A DNA stretch of 64,000 nucleotides from RHLJ01 sp965212165. GTDB taxonomy: Bacteria > Bacteroidota > Rhodothermia > Balneolales > Balneolaceae. The stretch is from positions 186,001 to 250,000 of the forward strand of contig OZ243096.1 of assembly GCA_965212165.1 (NCBI GenBank). The letters are read 5' to 3'. Below the pieces are notes generated by a model. That model saw only the letters and a program-made list of their open reading frames with translations, was not told the origin of the DNA and made no database searches. The position numbers were made by a program, and so were the translations under genes. Positions 15,876-29,428 of the stretch are shown here, one piece after another. How positions within the stretch are numbered: the first letter of the stretch is position 1; the number at the start of each line of letters is the position of its first letter.

Positions 15876-16604
15876 TTAGAGTGTCCCAAATAGGCTTCTT
15901 ACTTTTATTGCCCAAACTCTCCACATTGCTTCTCGAACAATTTTCTTCGACATTTTTGAGACTCCTTCTTCTCTTTCTCTGAAAATAATCGACACTTCAC
16001 TTAGCTTAAATCCAGCTTTCCAAGCTCTAAAGTGTAACTCAATTTGAAATGCATACCCATTAGAACGAATTCGGTCTAAGGCAATATTTTCAATTACTCG
16101 TCGGTGGATACATTTAAAACCTGCAGTTGTATCAAAGACTGGAAGTCCTGTAATTGTTCTAGCATAGATATTTGCACCGTATGATAAAATCAATCTACTT
16201 AATGGCCAATTAATGATACTTATCCCATTTGAATATCTAGAACCGATAGCGATATCGGCTTCACCTTTTCGTACTTCATTTACTAATCTCGGAACATCTT
16301 CTGGTGAATGCGAAAAATCAGCGTCCATTTCACATACATACTCATATTCATGTTCAATGGCATAATTGAATCCAGCAACATAGGCCGTACCAAGACCCAA
16401 TTTACCCTCTCGTTGAAGTAAATGAATTCTGTTTGGATATTCTATCTGTGCCTTCTTTACTATTTCTGCAGTACCATCAGGCGACCCATCATCAACAACA
16501 AGAACATCTACCTCTTCTTCTAAATTTAGAAGACGTTTAATCATCTTGAGAATATTCCCAGACTCATTGTAAGTAGGTATAATAACTAGAGCTTTATCTT
16601 CCAA
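15876..16604 (-). CDS. GT2 polyprenol-phosphate mannosyl/glycosyl transferase (DPM1-like)
   Basis: A 242-residue GT-A enzyme without a membrane tail. It shows VIIPTYNESGNI at the start, VVDDGSPDGTAEI, EMDADFSHSPEDVP (the DxD metal site) and GSRYSNG, which together match the dolichol/polyprenol monophosphomannose synthase subgroup of family GT2. It probably loads a hexose onto undecaprenyl phosphate. It starts with TTG two bases before the end of the preceding glycosylphosphotransferase gene region (gap of 2), so the two act on the same lipid carrier and are probably co-expressed. Confidence 0.9.
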   Translation of the reverse strand: MEDKALVIIPTYNESGNILKMIKRLLNLEEEVDVLVVDDGSPDGTAEIVKKAQIEYPNRIHLLQREGKLGLGTAYVAGFNYAIEHEYEYVCEMDADFSHSPEDVPRLVNEVRKGEADIAIGSRYSNGISIINWPLSRLILSYGANIYARTITGLPVFDTTAGFKCIHRRVIENIALDRIRSNGYAFQIELHFRAWKAGFKLSEVSIIFREREEGVSKMSKKIVREAMWRVWAIKVRSLFGTL

Positions 16605-16606
16605 AA

Positions 16607-18016
16607 CTATTGCCCCTTACCTTTAATCATTGTAATTATTGTAATTATCAGGATTTTTAAATCCATTTTAAGAGAAATATTTTCTACATAGAATAGATCA
16701 TATTTAGTCTTTTCTTTTACATCATCGAGTGATGAATCATACTTCCATTTAACTTGAGCCCACCCTGTTATACCTGGTCGAACCCTTAAGCGACGAGTAT
16801 AAAGGGGAATTTGAATTTTGAACTGATCTACAAAGTGAGGTCGTTCAGGTCTTGGACCTACTAAACTCATCGATCCCCTTAGCACATTTATTAGCTGTGG
16901 AATTTCGTCAAGTCTTAGCTTTCTTAACCAATAGCCTACTTTAGTGATTCTAGGGTCGTTTTCTTTAGCCCAAGTTGGTCCAGTTTCTGATTCAGCATCA
17001 AGGTTCATTGTCCGAAACTTATACATTGTAAATAGCTTTCCTTTTCTTCCAACGCGTCTTTGCTTATAAATTATGGACCCCGATGAATCGAATCTTATCA
17101 TTAATGCTATTACTGCTAAAAATGGCAGTGTTATTACTAGTACTATTAATGAGACAACAATATCCAGTAATCGTTTTACAACTTTCTCCCATAAAGGCAT
17201 TGGTTCTGGAGATATCTCAATTAATGGCATCCCAAAAATCTGATTTGTCTTATTTAATCCACTTACAAGTTGATAGAAATCTGGGAGGAGTTTCAACGTG
17301 ATATCGGGATGATCAACTTTTGATATTACTTCAATTAAATCTCTTTTTCGGTCTGGCTCAACTGCCACTAATACATCTTGAATTTGACGACTTTCTATTA
17401 TCTCAGTAATATTATTTAAATGGCCAATCACTTCATCTTCGAGTATTCCAATTGTAGGATCTACCGTTTTCCCGTTTACTTGGATATATCCTAACACCTC
17501 CATCCCAAGTGTCTTATTGCGCATCAAATCGTCATAGGCCACTTTTGCATTAAGCCCGGTGCCAACAATAATTGTTCGGTGAAGACCCTTCCCATGTTGT
17601 GCATACACCCTTTGAACTGTACGAATTATGAATCTATTTAATGCTGTTATCCCAAAAACAAATGCCCAATAAAAAAGCAATATGCTACGATCAACATTAA
17701 ATGAAGCTTGCTCACCGTAATCCCACATGAAATAAAGTATAAGTGCACCTATACTCGTAGACTTAAACACTTTAAAAAACTCATCCAAACGAGACACTAA
17801 GTATAGCTTTTTATATAAACCAGATATCACAAAAATCGATATCCAAAAAGTACAAAGTATAATCCCAGCTACAACTAAGTTTAAGCCTAGATGTCGGAGG
17901 TGCATATTAATGGCTTCAGTAAAAAAGAGATGAAATATAAACCAGCTTGCAAGAACTATGAGAAAGTCCATGATACTAGTAAATATTACTTCCTGATATC
18001 TTTTTAAATTACTCAA
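16607..18016 (-). CDS. Undecaprenyl-phosphate polyprenyl glycosylphosphotransferase (WcaJ/EpsE type)
   Basis: This 469-residue enzyme attaches the first sugar phosphate to undecaprenyl phosphate, starting exopolysaccharide or O-antigen-like chains. Four N-terminal membrane helices (residues 12-120) are followed by a CoA-binding-like domain (TIIVGTGLNAKVAYDDL) and a re-entrant helix (VVKRLLDIVVSLIVLVITLP), then the catalytic part: RVGRKGKLFTMYKFRTM, LRLDEIPQ with the Asp-Glu pair, LRGSMSLVGPRPERPHF and RPGITGWAQV. All key residues are intact, in contrast to the related domain in the protein at 19236-21311. The start is TTG with no upstream alternative. Confidence 0.95.
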   Translation of the reverse strand: MSNLKRYQEVIFTSIMDFLIVLASWFIFHLFFTEAINMHLRHLGLNLVVAGIILCTFWISIFVISGLYKKLYLVSRLDEFFKVFKSTSIGALILYFMWDYGEQASFNVDRSILLFYWAFVFGITALNRFIIRTVQRVYAQHGKGLHRTIIVGTGLNAKVAYDDLMRNKTLGMEVLGYIQVNGKTVDPTIGILEDEVIGHLNNITEIIESRQIQDVLVAVEPDRKRDLIEVISKVDHPDITLKLLPDFYQLVSGLNKTNQIFGMPLIEISPEPMPLWEKVVKRLLDIVVSLIVLVITLPFLAVIALMIRFDSSGSIIYKQRRVGRKGKLFTMYKFRTMNLDAESETGPTWAKENDPRITKVGYWLRKLRLDEIPQLINVLRGSMSLVGPRPERPHFVDQFKIQIPLYTRRLRVRPGITGWAQVKWKYDSSLDDVKEKTKYDLFYVENISLKMDLKILIITIITMIKGKGQ

Positions 18017-18084
18017 TTAATAATTTCCACCCGATTGGTTACCTTTAACAAGTAATCAAAATAAGCATTTTTATATATGCTACA

Positions 18085-18092
18085 TAACTTTG
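18085..18092 (+). promoter_or_regulatory. Possible -7 promoter element for tgt
   Basis: TAACTTTG fits the Bacteroidota -7 consensus TAnnTTTG and lies 20 bases before the tgt start. No clear TTTG was found at -33, so it is only a candidate. Confidence 0.35.
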
Positions 18093-18111
18093 CACTCATT
18101 AATTATTCAAT

Positions 18112-19239
18112 TTGTATACACACTTAGGGTCTTGCTCAACAACTAAAGCTCGTTTAGGCAAATTAAAAACAGATCACGGCGAGATAGAAACTCCAATTTT
18201 CATGCCTGTAGGTACCCTTGGTACAGTTAAAGCTGTTTCTCAAGATCAACTAGTCGACCAAATTAAAGCCCAAATAATTTTGGGGAATACCTATCATCTT
18301 TACCTGCGACCAGGGTGTGATATTATTACAAATGCTGGTGGTTTACATGAATTTATTAAATGGGATAAACCAATATTAACTGATTCGGGCGGGTATCAGA
18401 TTTTTTCACTTTCAGAAAATCGAAAACTTGAAGAAGAAGGTGCTTTTTTTAAAAGTCATATTGATGGCTCTAAACATCTTTTCACTCCGGAAAATGTAGT
18501 TGAAATACAGCGCGTATTAGGCTCAGATATAATGATGTTGCTAGATGAATGCCCTCCTTACCCGAGTAGTTATGATTATGCTAAAAACTCAATGGAATTA
18601 ACTCATCGTTGGGCTAAACGTGGCAGAAAACATTTTTTAGAGACTACTCCGCACTATAATCATAATCAATCGCAGTTTGGGATTGTGCAAGGCGGAACAT
18701 ATAAAGATCTGAGAATTGAGTCATCGAAATTTATGGCTGATCAAGATTTTGAGGGCATCGCTATTGGAGGGCTTAGTGTTGGCGAACCTATACCTTTGAT
18801 GTACGAAATGACCGATTTAAATACAGATTATCTTCCAACTGACAAAGCTCGTTATTTAATGGGTGTTGGAACTCCGGCAAATTTAGTTGAATGCGTAGCT
18901 CGTGGCATTGATATGTTTGATTGTGTAATGCCTACTCGAAACGCTAGAAATGGCATGGTTTTTACTCGATATGGTCGAGTAAATTTGAGAAATGCTAAAT
19001 GGAAAGATCATCATGAGCTTTTTGATGCTGACTTCCCTTCTGATTTGTGCAATAAGTATACGATGGCATACATCCATCACTTAATAAAAGCGAATGAGAT
19101 TTTGGGGTTAACATTAGCATCACTTCACAATTTAACTTTTTATTTATGGTTGATGGAAGAAATACGAACACATATAAAAAATGATACTTTTGGGAATTGG
19201 TATCCTAGTATGGTTAAACAATTAGAAGAGCGACTTTAA
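18112..19239 (+). CDS. tgt: tRNA-guanine transglycosylase
   Basis: Tgt exchanges G34 of GUN-anticodon tRNAs for preQ1, a step of queuosine formation. The 375-residue protein has ETPIFMPVGT, DSGGYQIFSL (active-site Asp), GGLSVGEP and DCVMPTRNARNG. The start is TTG: an in-frame stop at 18100-18102 leaves no ATG, and the residues after it (TKARLGKL) align with the normal N-terminus. The usual CxCxxC...H zinc site is degraded: only one Cys (DLCNKYTMAYIHHL) remains. I recall the same loss in Bacteroidota Tgt. It is the only plus-strand gene between 10.5 and 48 kb, and its end overlaps the convergent gene by 4 bases. Confidence 0.95.
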   Translation: MYTHLGSCSTTKARLGKLKTDHGEIETPIFMPVGTLGTVKAVSQDQLVDQIKAQIILGNTYHLYLRPGCDIITNAGGLHEFIKWDKPILTDSGGYQIFSLSENRKLEEEGAFFKSHIDGSKHLFTPENVVEIQRVLGSDIMMLLDECPPYPSSYDYAKNSMELTHRWAKRGRKHFLETTPHYNHNQSQFGIVQGGTYKDLRIESSKFMADQDFEGIAIGGLSVGEPIPLMYEMTDLNTDYLPTDKARYLMGVGTPANLVECVARGIDMFDCVMPTRNARNGMVFTRYGRVNLRNAKWKDHHELFDADFPSDLCNKYTMAYIHHLIKANEILGLTLASLHNLTFYLWLMEEIRTHIKNDTFGNWYPSMVKQLEERL

Positions 19240-21311
19240 GAATCAGAATTAAATGCTTTATCTAAGTCTGTGGAAAAAGTTGAGCCCGAGAAGAGTGTTT
19301 TTACAATTATATCTATATCCATCCATATAGTATAATTTTGAAGATAATAGAGTTCATAATTCTCTATATCAGCTTCTGATAATATTCGGGATTGATTCAT
19401 CTGAACAGTTCCAGTAAAGCCTGGTTTTAACTGCGTTTCTTTATTTCCTTTCACATATAGTGGAGCTCCTACAAAACTCATCGAACCTTTTAGTATATAC
19501 CAATAAAGTAGTGTTTTATTTTTCCAGGTATGCTTATCAGAAGGTTCATAAAATTTCATTTCACTGATATTCTTTTTATCAGCTTTAGAAAAAATAATAG
19601 CTGGTAAAGTCAGCGGGAATAGAACTAGCCAAACTGGTAATGCAACAGATATATCTATTAACCTTTTCATAAATTGATTAACTCTTTTTGAGTACCCAAA
19701 ATCTACTTCAACCAATGGAATTGATTCAAGATATTCTACATTCGATTTACCAAGTATAAAATCCATTGAATCTGGGACGAGTTTAAATAGTACTCCTTCA
19801 TTTTGAAGTATCGAAATCTGACGAAGCATGTCTTTATAAGAAATCGATTTGAGAGAAAAGAATACTTGATCGATATGATAAGCCTTTATCAGATCACGTA
19901 GCTGAGGCAACTCACCTAAAGATTCCTCCGTTTTTTCATTAACCGATATTGTTCCAATAACTTCATAATTCCAATCAGGTCTCGAATGAATTTTAGTCTT
20001 TATTTCATTAGTGTCATTTATTTCACCAACCAATAGAACACGCAACCGTTTAAGTTTTCCTGTAACTTTAGAATCTGTTTTTGAAAGGTTGATCTGGAGA
20101 ACTTTGAATAACAGCATCATCAGAAGAGCTGCTATTCCTCCATAAATTAGTGCTAATCGCGAAAAAGCATAGTCTCTAACAAAGAACGTTATAAATGCAA
20201 CACCTGCGTATGAAGCTGCAATCGCTTTTATTTGATTTGAAATGTGTTCCGTTTTCGATCGAAATAGATCCATGATACTTCCCGAGAAAACATAGATAAG
20301 TGAAGCAAGTAAGTTGATCCAAAGAAATTTTAGATTTTGGATATTGGTCATAACTTCATAACTGAACTCAAAACGAATCAAAAATCCTAGAATAACGGAT
20401 ACATTTAAAAGCACAAGATCTGAAGCAATAAAACCAATCATTCTTAAATTGCTAGTAATCAACGATAATAATGCTCGTATCCAAATTGCTGAATACACAA
20501 AAACTTTAAAAAGAAAGCTATAGTTAGAGCTATGGTGTTTATCAAAGAATTGATAAATAGCTTTATTGAATATTTTTATATATCGAAGGTCCCCCTTCCG
20601 TGAACTTTCACCTTTATAGTGTATGATGGAGGTAGTCGGTTCATAATTTATATGATAGTCGGTTTCTTCTATTCGATAGCATAAATCAATGTCTTCTCCA
20701 TACATAAAAAATCGTTCATCAAATCCACCCAATTTTTTTAAAACATCTGTTCTCCAGAACATGAAAGACCCCGAAAGAACAGGAACTTTCGCTGATTCAT
20801 CTTCATCTATCCAGTTCAAATAATATTCACCGAATATTTTACTCTCACTAAAAATTGTACTGAGACCTAATGCTTTTGTGAACGATGACCATATTGTTGG
20901 AACTGACCTTTTTGATTCAGGAGCAAATGTCCCATCAGGGTTTAGAATCTTGCAACCAACTGCACCACACATTGGATTTTTATCCATATGCTTAACCATC
21001 GTACTAAAAGTGTCTTCACTTACTAATGTATCAGGGTTAATAATTAAGCAATACTTTCCTTCAGCTAAATGTATAGCCTGATTGTTAGCTTTTCCGAATC
21101 CAACATTTTCCTCATTTTCAATATAAATAACATCTGGAAACCGAGATCTCAAATATTCTATAGAACCATCTTGAGAATTATTATCGACAACAAAGACTTC
21201 CAAGTTCAAGTCATTTTTTGCCTTTGAAATAGAATTCAAAAGGTTAGATATATATTCTTTAACCTTATAGTTAACAATAATTATAGATATGTCGGTATTA
21301 TTTTTTTCCAC
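19236..21311 (-). CDS. GT2 glycosyltransferase fused to a degenerate polyprenyl glycosylphosphotransferase
   Basis: Two enzymes in one 691-residue chain. Residues 1-260 are a GT2 domain of the rhamnosyltransferase kind (SIIIVNYKVKEY, VVDNNSQDGS, NPDTLVS, GGFDERFFMYGEDIDLCYRI). Residues 270-390 hold about five membrane helices, followed by a nucleotide-binding-like domain (RVLLVGEINDTNE) and, from about 560, a bacterial sugar-transferase-like region (FMKRLIDISVALPVWLVLFPL, LKGSMSFVGAPL, KPGFTGTVQMNQ). The LDEIPQ motif is replaced by LLYWYIL and GPRP by GAPL, so the catalytic Asp-Glu and Arg are absent. It may initiate nothing itself and instead anchor the GT2 to the carrier-lipid machinery. 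GTG start, 31 bases after porZ. Confidence 0.85.
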   Translation of the reverse strand: MEKNNTDISIIIVNYKVKEYISNLLNSISKAKNDLNLEVFVVDNNSQDGSIEYLRSRFPDVIYIENEENVGFGKANNQAIHLAEGKYCLIINPDTLVSEDTFSTMVKHMDKNPMCGAVGCKILNPDGTFAPESKRSVPTIWSSFTKALGLSTIFSESKIFGEYYLNWIDEDESAKVPVLSGSFMFWRTDVLKKLGGFDERFFMYGEDIDLCYRIEETDYHINYEPTTSIIHYKGESSRKGDLRYIKIFNKAIYQFFDKHHSSNYSFLFKVFVYSAIWIRALLSLITSNLRMIGFIASDLVLLNVSVILGFLIRFEFSYEVMTNIQNLKFLWINLLASLIYVFSGSIMDLFRSKTEHISNQIKAIAASYAGVAFITFFVRDYAFSRLALIYGGIAALLMMLLFKVLQINLSKTDSKVTGKLKRLRVLLVGEINDTNEIKTKIHSRPDWNYEVIGTISVNEKTEESLGELPQLRDLIKAYHIDQVFFSLKSISYKDMLRQISILQNEGVLFKLVPDSMDFILGKSNVEYLESIPLVEVDFGYSKRVNQFMKRLIDISVALPVWLVLFPLTLPAIIFSKADKKNISEMKFYEPSDKHTWKNKTLLYWYILKGSMSFVGAPLYVKGNKETQLKPGFTGTVQMNQSRILSEADIENYELYYLQNYTIWMDIDIIVKTLFSGSTFSTDLDKAFNSDS

Positions 21312-21342
21312 TTAGAAATGCATTTGAAAAGTGATTTTCAAT

Positions 21343-23673
21343 CTATTTGATGATTACCACTTTACCAACTCCTTTTTCCGAACCACTTTTTTCTAACGAA
21401 ACTACAAAGTAAACGCCTGTCCCAAGTCTATTGCCAAGAAAATCTAAGCCATCCCAGCTTACTCTACCTCCTCTAGTTTCTAGTTCTTGAACTACAGAAC
21501 CATCAACCCCAATTATTTTAATTTCGGTTTCTTCACTTAAACCTTCAATGATTATTTGGCTATTCCGTGAATATGAAAATGGATTTGGAAACACTTTTAA
21601 TTCATCCATTTTATTTACAGGTGTAATTGCTAAGTCTTCATAACTAACTAACCCAAGATCTGTCGCAATAAATACTTCTCCTGTTTCATCATTTATTGTA
21701 ATTGATAATATATTATTTGAGATAAGTGGACTGTTTTCATTAGTAAATCTTTTTTCGATTCGACTTCCCTCTTCATTAAGAAGCCAAACCCCTTGGTTCA
21801 CACTTCCTATCCACTTTTGATTCGCTTCATTAATTGCAATTGTGGACACATTTACATCACGAAGTAAAAACCTAGAAATTGCTGAAGTATCTTCATTAAT
21901 TAACCATTGTGCTTCATAGTCATTGGAATTGTTAGCATCTATTATGAAATCTGGGAAAATAAACCGAGCAATACCTCGAGATGAACCGATCCATACTTCT
22001 CCATTTTTATCCTCAATAATACTAGTAATTAATTCATCAGGTAGGTTTCCATTATTTCTATCAGCTGTAAGTTTCCTAAACTTGTCATCTGTTATATCAA
22101 GTGGATCTCCAGTATCAAGAATAAGTAATCCTTTTCCATTATTACTGAAATCAACTAATGAAATCCATTTTTGATTATTTGAATCGACAAATAGATTGAA
22201 ATATAAATTATCTGTTGGAATACCAACCTTTCTGAAATGATTCCAATTATCAGTGCCAGCTTCTAGCATGTTTAGAGGATTTTCTGAATCTAAACTCGTA
22301 ACCCATACATTATCATTATTATCATTATCCATCCCTGTTATTACTATAAAGGATCTACTATCCGCAATACCTGTTAACCCCGTATTACTTGCATTAAATA
22401 CCGAAATATTATTTGTTTCAATATTATGCCTTAAAACACCTCGACCCCAACTTCCAAAGTAATAATCAGTGGATGTACTTGTCTGAGAGAAAACTGTACC
22501 AAATCTATTGGTAGCCATTTCAGGACTTGTTCTAATATTATAATTAGACCACTCACCATTTTGAAATAAATAATATCCCCTTACAGGATTAAAAGGGTCC
22601 GACTGAGGAAATGCTGATGTACTCGTAGATACTAAAGTTTTGTCAACTACATTTAACTGACTAAAGAAATTTAAATATGGTCCATCTGGCAAATATGATC
22701 CCTGTTCAGAAAGGTCGTTTATATCATATTTCAACAGACCTTTATCAGAAGTACCAATAAATAGTGAATTATTGTTTATATGTGCTGATTGTGGTCTAGT
22801 ATTATTTTCTAATATGATAGTTTGTTCTATTCCTTCAATATTTTTTAGTAAAACTCTATCAGATAGAAGTACTATTAAATCACTCCCTTTTTTGTAAAAA
22901 TCTTGAACACCCGTATTACCAAAATCATTATTTGAATTCCAACTAACTCCATTAAAACTGTATAGTGTATCACTTACAAGTGCATAAATATCAGAGTTAA
23001 ACTCAACAACTTTATTTATAATCTCATTTTGAAAACCATCTGTTTCTGAATAGTTAGTCCATGAGGCTTCATCTAATAGGTTAGTATTTAAATTTGCAAC
23101 TGCAACACCTTGTTCAGTCGCGCAATAAATGACCCCATTTGAAATGTCAATATCATTGACTTGTATTCCTCTTTCAAAACTACCTAGTTTTAGAATACTA
23201 GTATTTACAAAAAAACCATCTAGTGTAAAGACAACTACTCCGAAGTCAGTGGCTACATAAAGTTCAGTATCATTTAATATGATTTCATTTATACTTTTTG
23301 ATGGAAACTGATTTACCCTAGAAATGTCTTCATTCTTTTGAAACAGTTCAGAATCGATATTGAACAAGTCAATAGTTCCATCTGGATATGATAAAATTAT
23401 ACGATTATTAACTTCATCGTAAACTGAGTGAGAAGGATCTAATCGATGCATTCCATCGATAGTTGTATATGTCGTATTTAATTGATCATTTGTAAATACA
23501 AAAATACCGCCTAAAGTAGATGCGTAAACGGTATTTTCATCTGGTGATATTATCGTATTTACTGTAGAGAATGAAGATAATACGTTCCAAGAACCAAGAT
23601 CTTGAGAAAAAGTATCTACAAATGGTAAAAAAAGAAAGAGTAATAGTAGAATTGAATTCTTAGAGAAAAACAT
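21343..23673 (-). CDS. porZ: PorZ-like type IX secretion protein (two-propeller plus C-terminal domain)
   Basis: The 776-residue protein has a signal peptide (ending about FVDTFS) and begins with a segment typical of PorZ: WNVLSSFSTVNTI, VYASTLGGIFVF, IILSYPDGTIDLFN. Repeated two-component-regulator-like blades (NEIILNDTELYVATDFGVVVF, VWIGSSRGIARF, VFIATDLGLVSY) build two propellers. The last 85 residues resemble a sorting-type domain (LKVFPNPFSYS, IKIIGVDGSVV, WDGLDFLGNRLGTGVYFVV). PorZ sits on the surface with PorU and presents anionic LPS for attachment to cargo. The adjacent polysaccharide-initiation genes suit that role. The main alternative is an ordinary Reg_prop surface protein. Confidence 0.75.
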   Translation of the reverse strand: MFFSKNSILLLLFLFLPFVDTFSQDLGSWNVLSSFSTVNTIISPDENTVYASTLGGIFVFTNDQLNTTYTTIDGMHRLDPSHSVYDEVNNRIILSYPDGTIDLFNIDSELFQKNEDISRVNQFPSKSINEIILNDTELYVATDFGVVVFTLDGFFVNTSILKLGSFERGIQVNDIDISNGVIYCATEQGVAVANLNTNLLDEASWTNYSETDGFQNEIINKVVEFNSDIYALVSDTLYSFNGVSWNSNNDFGNTGVQDFYKKGSDLIVLLSDRVLLKNIEGIEQTIILENNTRPQSAHINNNSLFIGTSDKGLLKYDINDLSEQGSYLPDGPYLNFFSQLNVVDKTLVSTSTSAFPQSDPFNPVRGYYLFQNGEWSNYNIRTSPEMATNRFGTVFSQTSTSTDYYFGSWGRGVLRHNIETNNISVFNASNTGLTGIADSRSFIVITGMDNDNNDNVWVTSLDSENPLNMLEAGTDNWNHFRKVGIPTDNLYFNLFVDSNNQKWISLVDFSNNGKGLLILDTGDPLDITDDKFRKLTADRNNGNLPDELITSIIEDKNGEVWIGSSRGIARFIFPDFIIDANNSNDYEAQWLINEDTSAISRFLLRDVNVSTIAINEANQKWIGSVNQGVWLLNEEGSRIEKRFTNENSPLISNNILSITINDETGEVFIATDLGLVSYEDLAITPVNKMDELKVFPNPFSYSRNSQIIIEGLSEETEIKIIGVDGSVVQELETRGGRVSWDGLDFLGNRLGTGVYFVVSLEKSGSEKGVGKVVIIK

Positions 23674-23800
23674 AAATGTGTAACTACATCTTAATTATTT
23701 ATTGATTGTAGCATTCAGGGCATATAACACATTTTAAATTTGAAATTATACTTAATTATGTCTTAAGTATATAAATATCTACCTACAATATTAAATAAAA

Positions 23801-23834
23801 AAAACCCTGATCAGCGGAAAGCGGATCAGGGTTT
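23801..23834 (-). terminator. Terminator of the rRNA operon
   Basis: CCCTGATC (23805-23812) and GATCAGGG (23824-23831) form an 8-bp stem extended by A-T pairs; read on the minus strand it is followed by a run of Ts. It lies just past the 5S gene. Confidence 0.92.
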
Positions 23835-23842
23835 AAAAAAAG

Positions 23843-23950
23843 AAGAGGCGGCGACCTACTCTACCGCAAAGCAGTACCATCGGCGCTGCAGGGCTTAACG
23901 TCCGTGTTCGGGATGGGAACGGGTGGGGCCCCTGCGCAATGGCCACCTCA
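23843..23950 (-). rRNA. rrf: 5S ribosomal RNA
   Basis: The minus-strand sequence contains the universal 5S core CCCATCCCGAACACGG and GCCGATGGTACTG, with terminal arms GAGGTGGC and GCCGCCTC that pair as helix I. About 108 bases; ends are set from that pairing and may be off by a few bases. Confidence 0.95.
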
Positions 23951-24057
23951 ATCTAAATTCTTCATTAAAAAAGAGTTCTTTGACATGGGAAGAAGTATGC
24001 AAAATTATAAGGTGTGTAGAACCTTGCTTGACGGCTTGCCCACGAAGGTGGTGCAAA

Positions 24058-26943
<2,886 letters not shown>

Positions 26944-27310
26944 TATGGCTTGCACGACCCGCGTTGGGCCGCACTTACCTAGCTTTTTGGTTCTATTGTG
27001 GGCCAGGCGGGGACGAACCACACCTGGCTACCTTGGCGCATTACACATAAACTTGCGTCTATATGTAACACTATGTTTAATACTTTGCAGTATTAGACCT
27101 TAATTTTACATTGTTACTTCTTCACCATGTCAAAGAACTGCCCGTTGCACGGGCAAGCGGTGTGTTGACCTTGGATAACCACTTCTTACGAAGCACGCTA
27201 CCAGTGACAACCTCACCAACCGGATTACTCCGGAATTTCTTGGATGAGCTCGGGAATTACTTCCTCTCAGTTCTCATCGCTTCAATACTTCAATTTGTTA
27301 TCAATTTCTG
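26944..27310 (-). other. rRNA spacer between 23S and tRNA-Ala
   Basis: No further RNA gene is seen here. A small hairpin CCGGA-TTAC-TCCGG lies at 27220-27233, and the 23S-proximal part should include the RNase III processing stem, which I did not delineate. The frames open across it are chance. Confidence 0.6.
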
Positions 27311-27384
27311 TGGAGCTACAGGGATTCGAACCCTGGACCCCTGCCTTGCAAAGGCAGTGCTCTAGCCAGCTGAGCTATAGCCCC
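27311..27384 (-). tRNA. tRNA-Ala (TGC)
   Basis: A 74-base cloverleaf on the minus strand: acceptor GGGGCTA pairs with TAGCTCC, anticodon stem GCCTT/AAGGC with loop holding TGC, and T arm GGTTCGAATCC. Located in the 16S-23S spacer, as usual, 10 bases from tRNA-Ile. Confidence 0.97.
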
Positions 27385-27394
27385 AAAACGCTTG

Positions 27395-27468
<74 letters not shown>

Positions 27469-27604
27469 CTTTTTGGGCATTCGCACAGGCAGTTTGACCG
27501 CCTTACGGCGAGCTCCTGCCCGCTATTATACAAAGAAGCAATAAACAGATTGTTTGATACGAGCTGCGTAAAATCGTCGATTACCAAAGTAATCCGCTCT
27601 CCTT

Positions 27605-29138
<1,534 letters not shown>

Positions 29139-29291
29139 GTAATATTAAATATAACTTTTTGAGCAGATCCTACGCTCACTCTCATTCAAAAGAATTACGA
29201 GCTATCGCTCGCACAAACAATCTGTATATTGCTTCTCAATATGTCATAGAACAACTGCTTTGTTTAATCAAATAATTTCCAAAACAGAAAC

Positions 29292-29323
29292 CAAAGATAC
29301 GGGATAAATTATTCAGATGTAAA
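29292..29323 (-). promoter_or_regulatory. Candidate rRNA operon promoter
   Basis: On the minus strand TATCTTTG (29292-29299) fits the -7 consensus TAnnTTTG, and TTTA (29320-29323) lies 20 bases upstream in place of the -33 TTTG. Transcription would begin near 29285, giving a leader of about 145 bases before 16S. It sits between the rplQ terminator and 16S, where a promoter is expected. Confidence 0.5.
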
Positions 29324-29372
29324 CTATTATTTGAAAATAATTCATCTTTTTTATTCAATATATCAATGGCAT

Positions 29373-29408
29373 AAAAAAAGAAGTGAAGAGTAAGCCCCTT
29401 CACTTCTT
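29373..29408 (-). terminator. Terminator of the ribosomal protein/rpoA operon
   Basis: AGAAGTGAAG (29379-29388) and CTTCACTTCT (29398-29407) form a 10-bp stem, and on the minus strand seven Ts follow. It lies 21 bases after the rplQ stop and separates the r-protein operon from the rRNA promoter. Confidence 0.92.
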
Positions 29409-29428
29409 AAAATGTTTTTTTAAGACGA

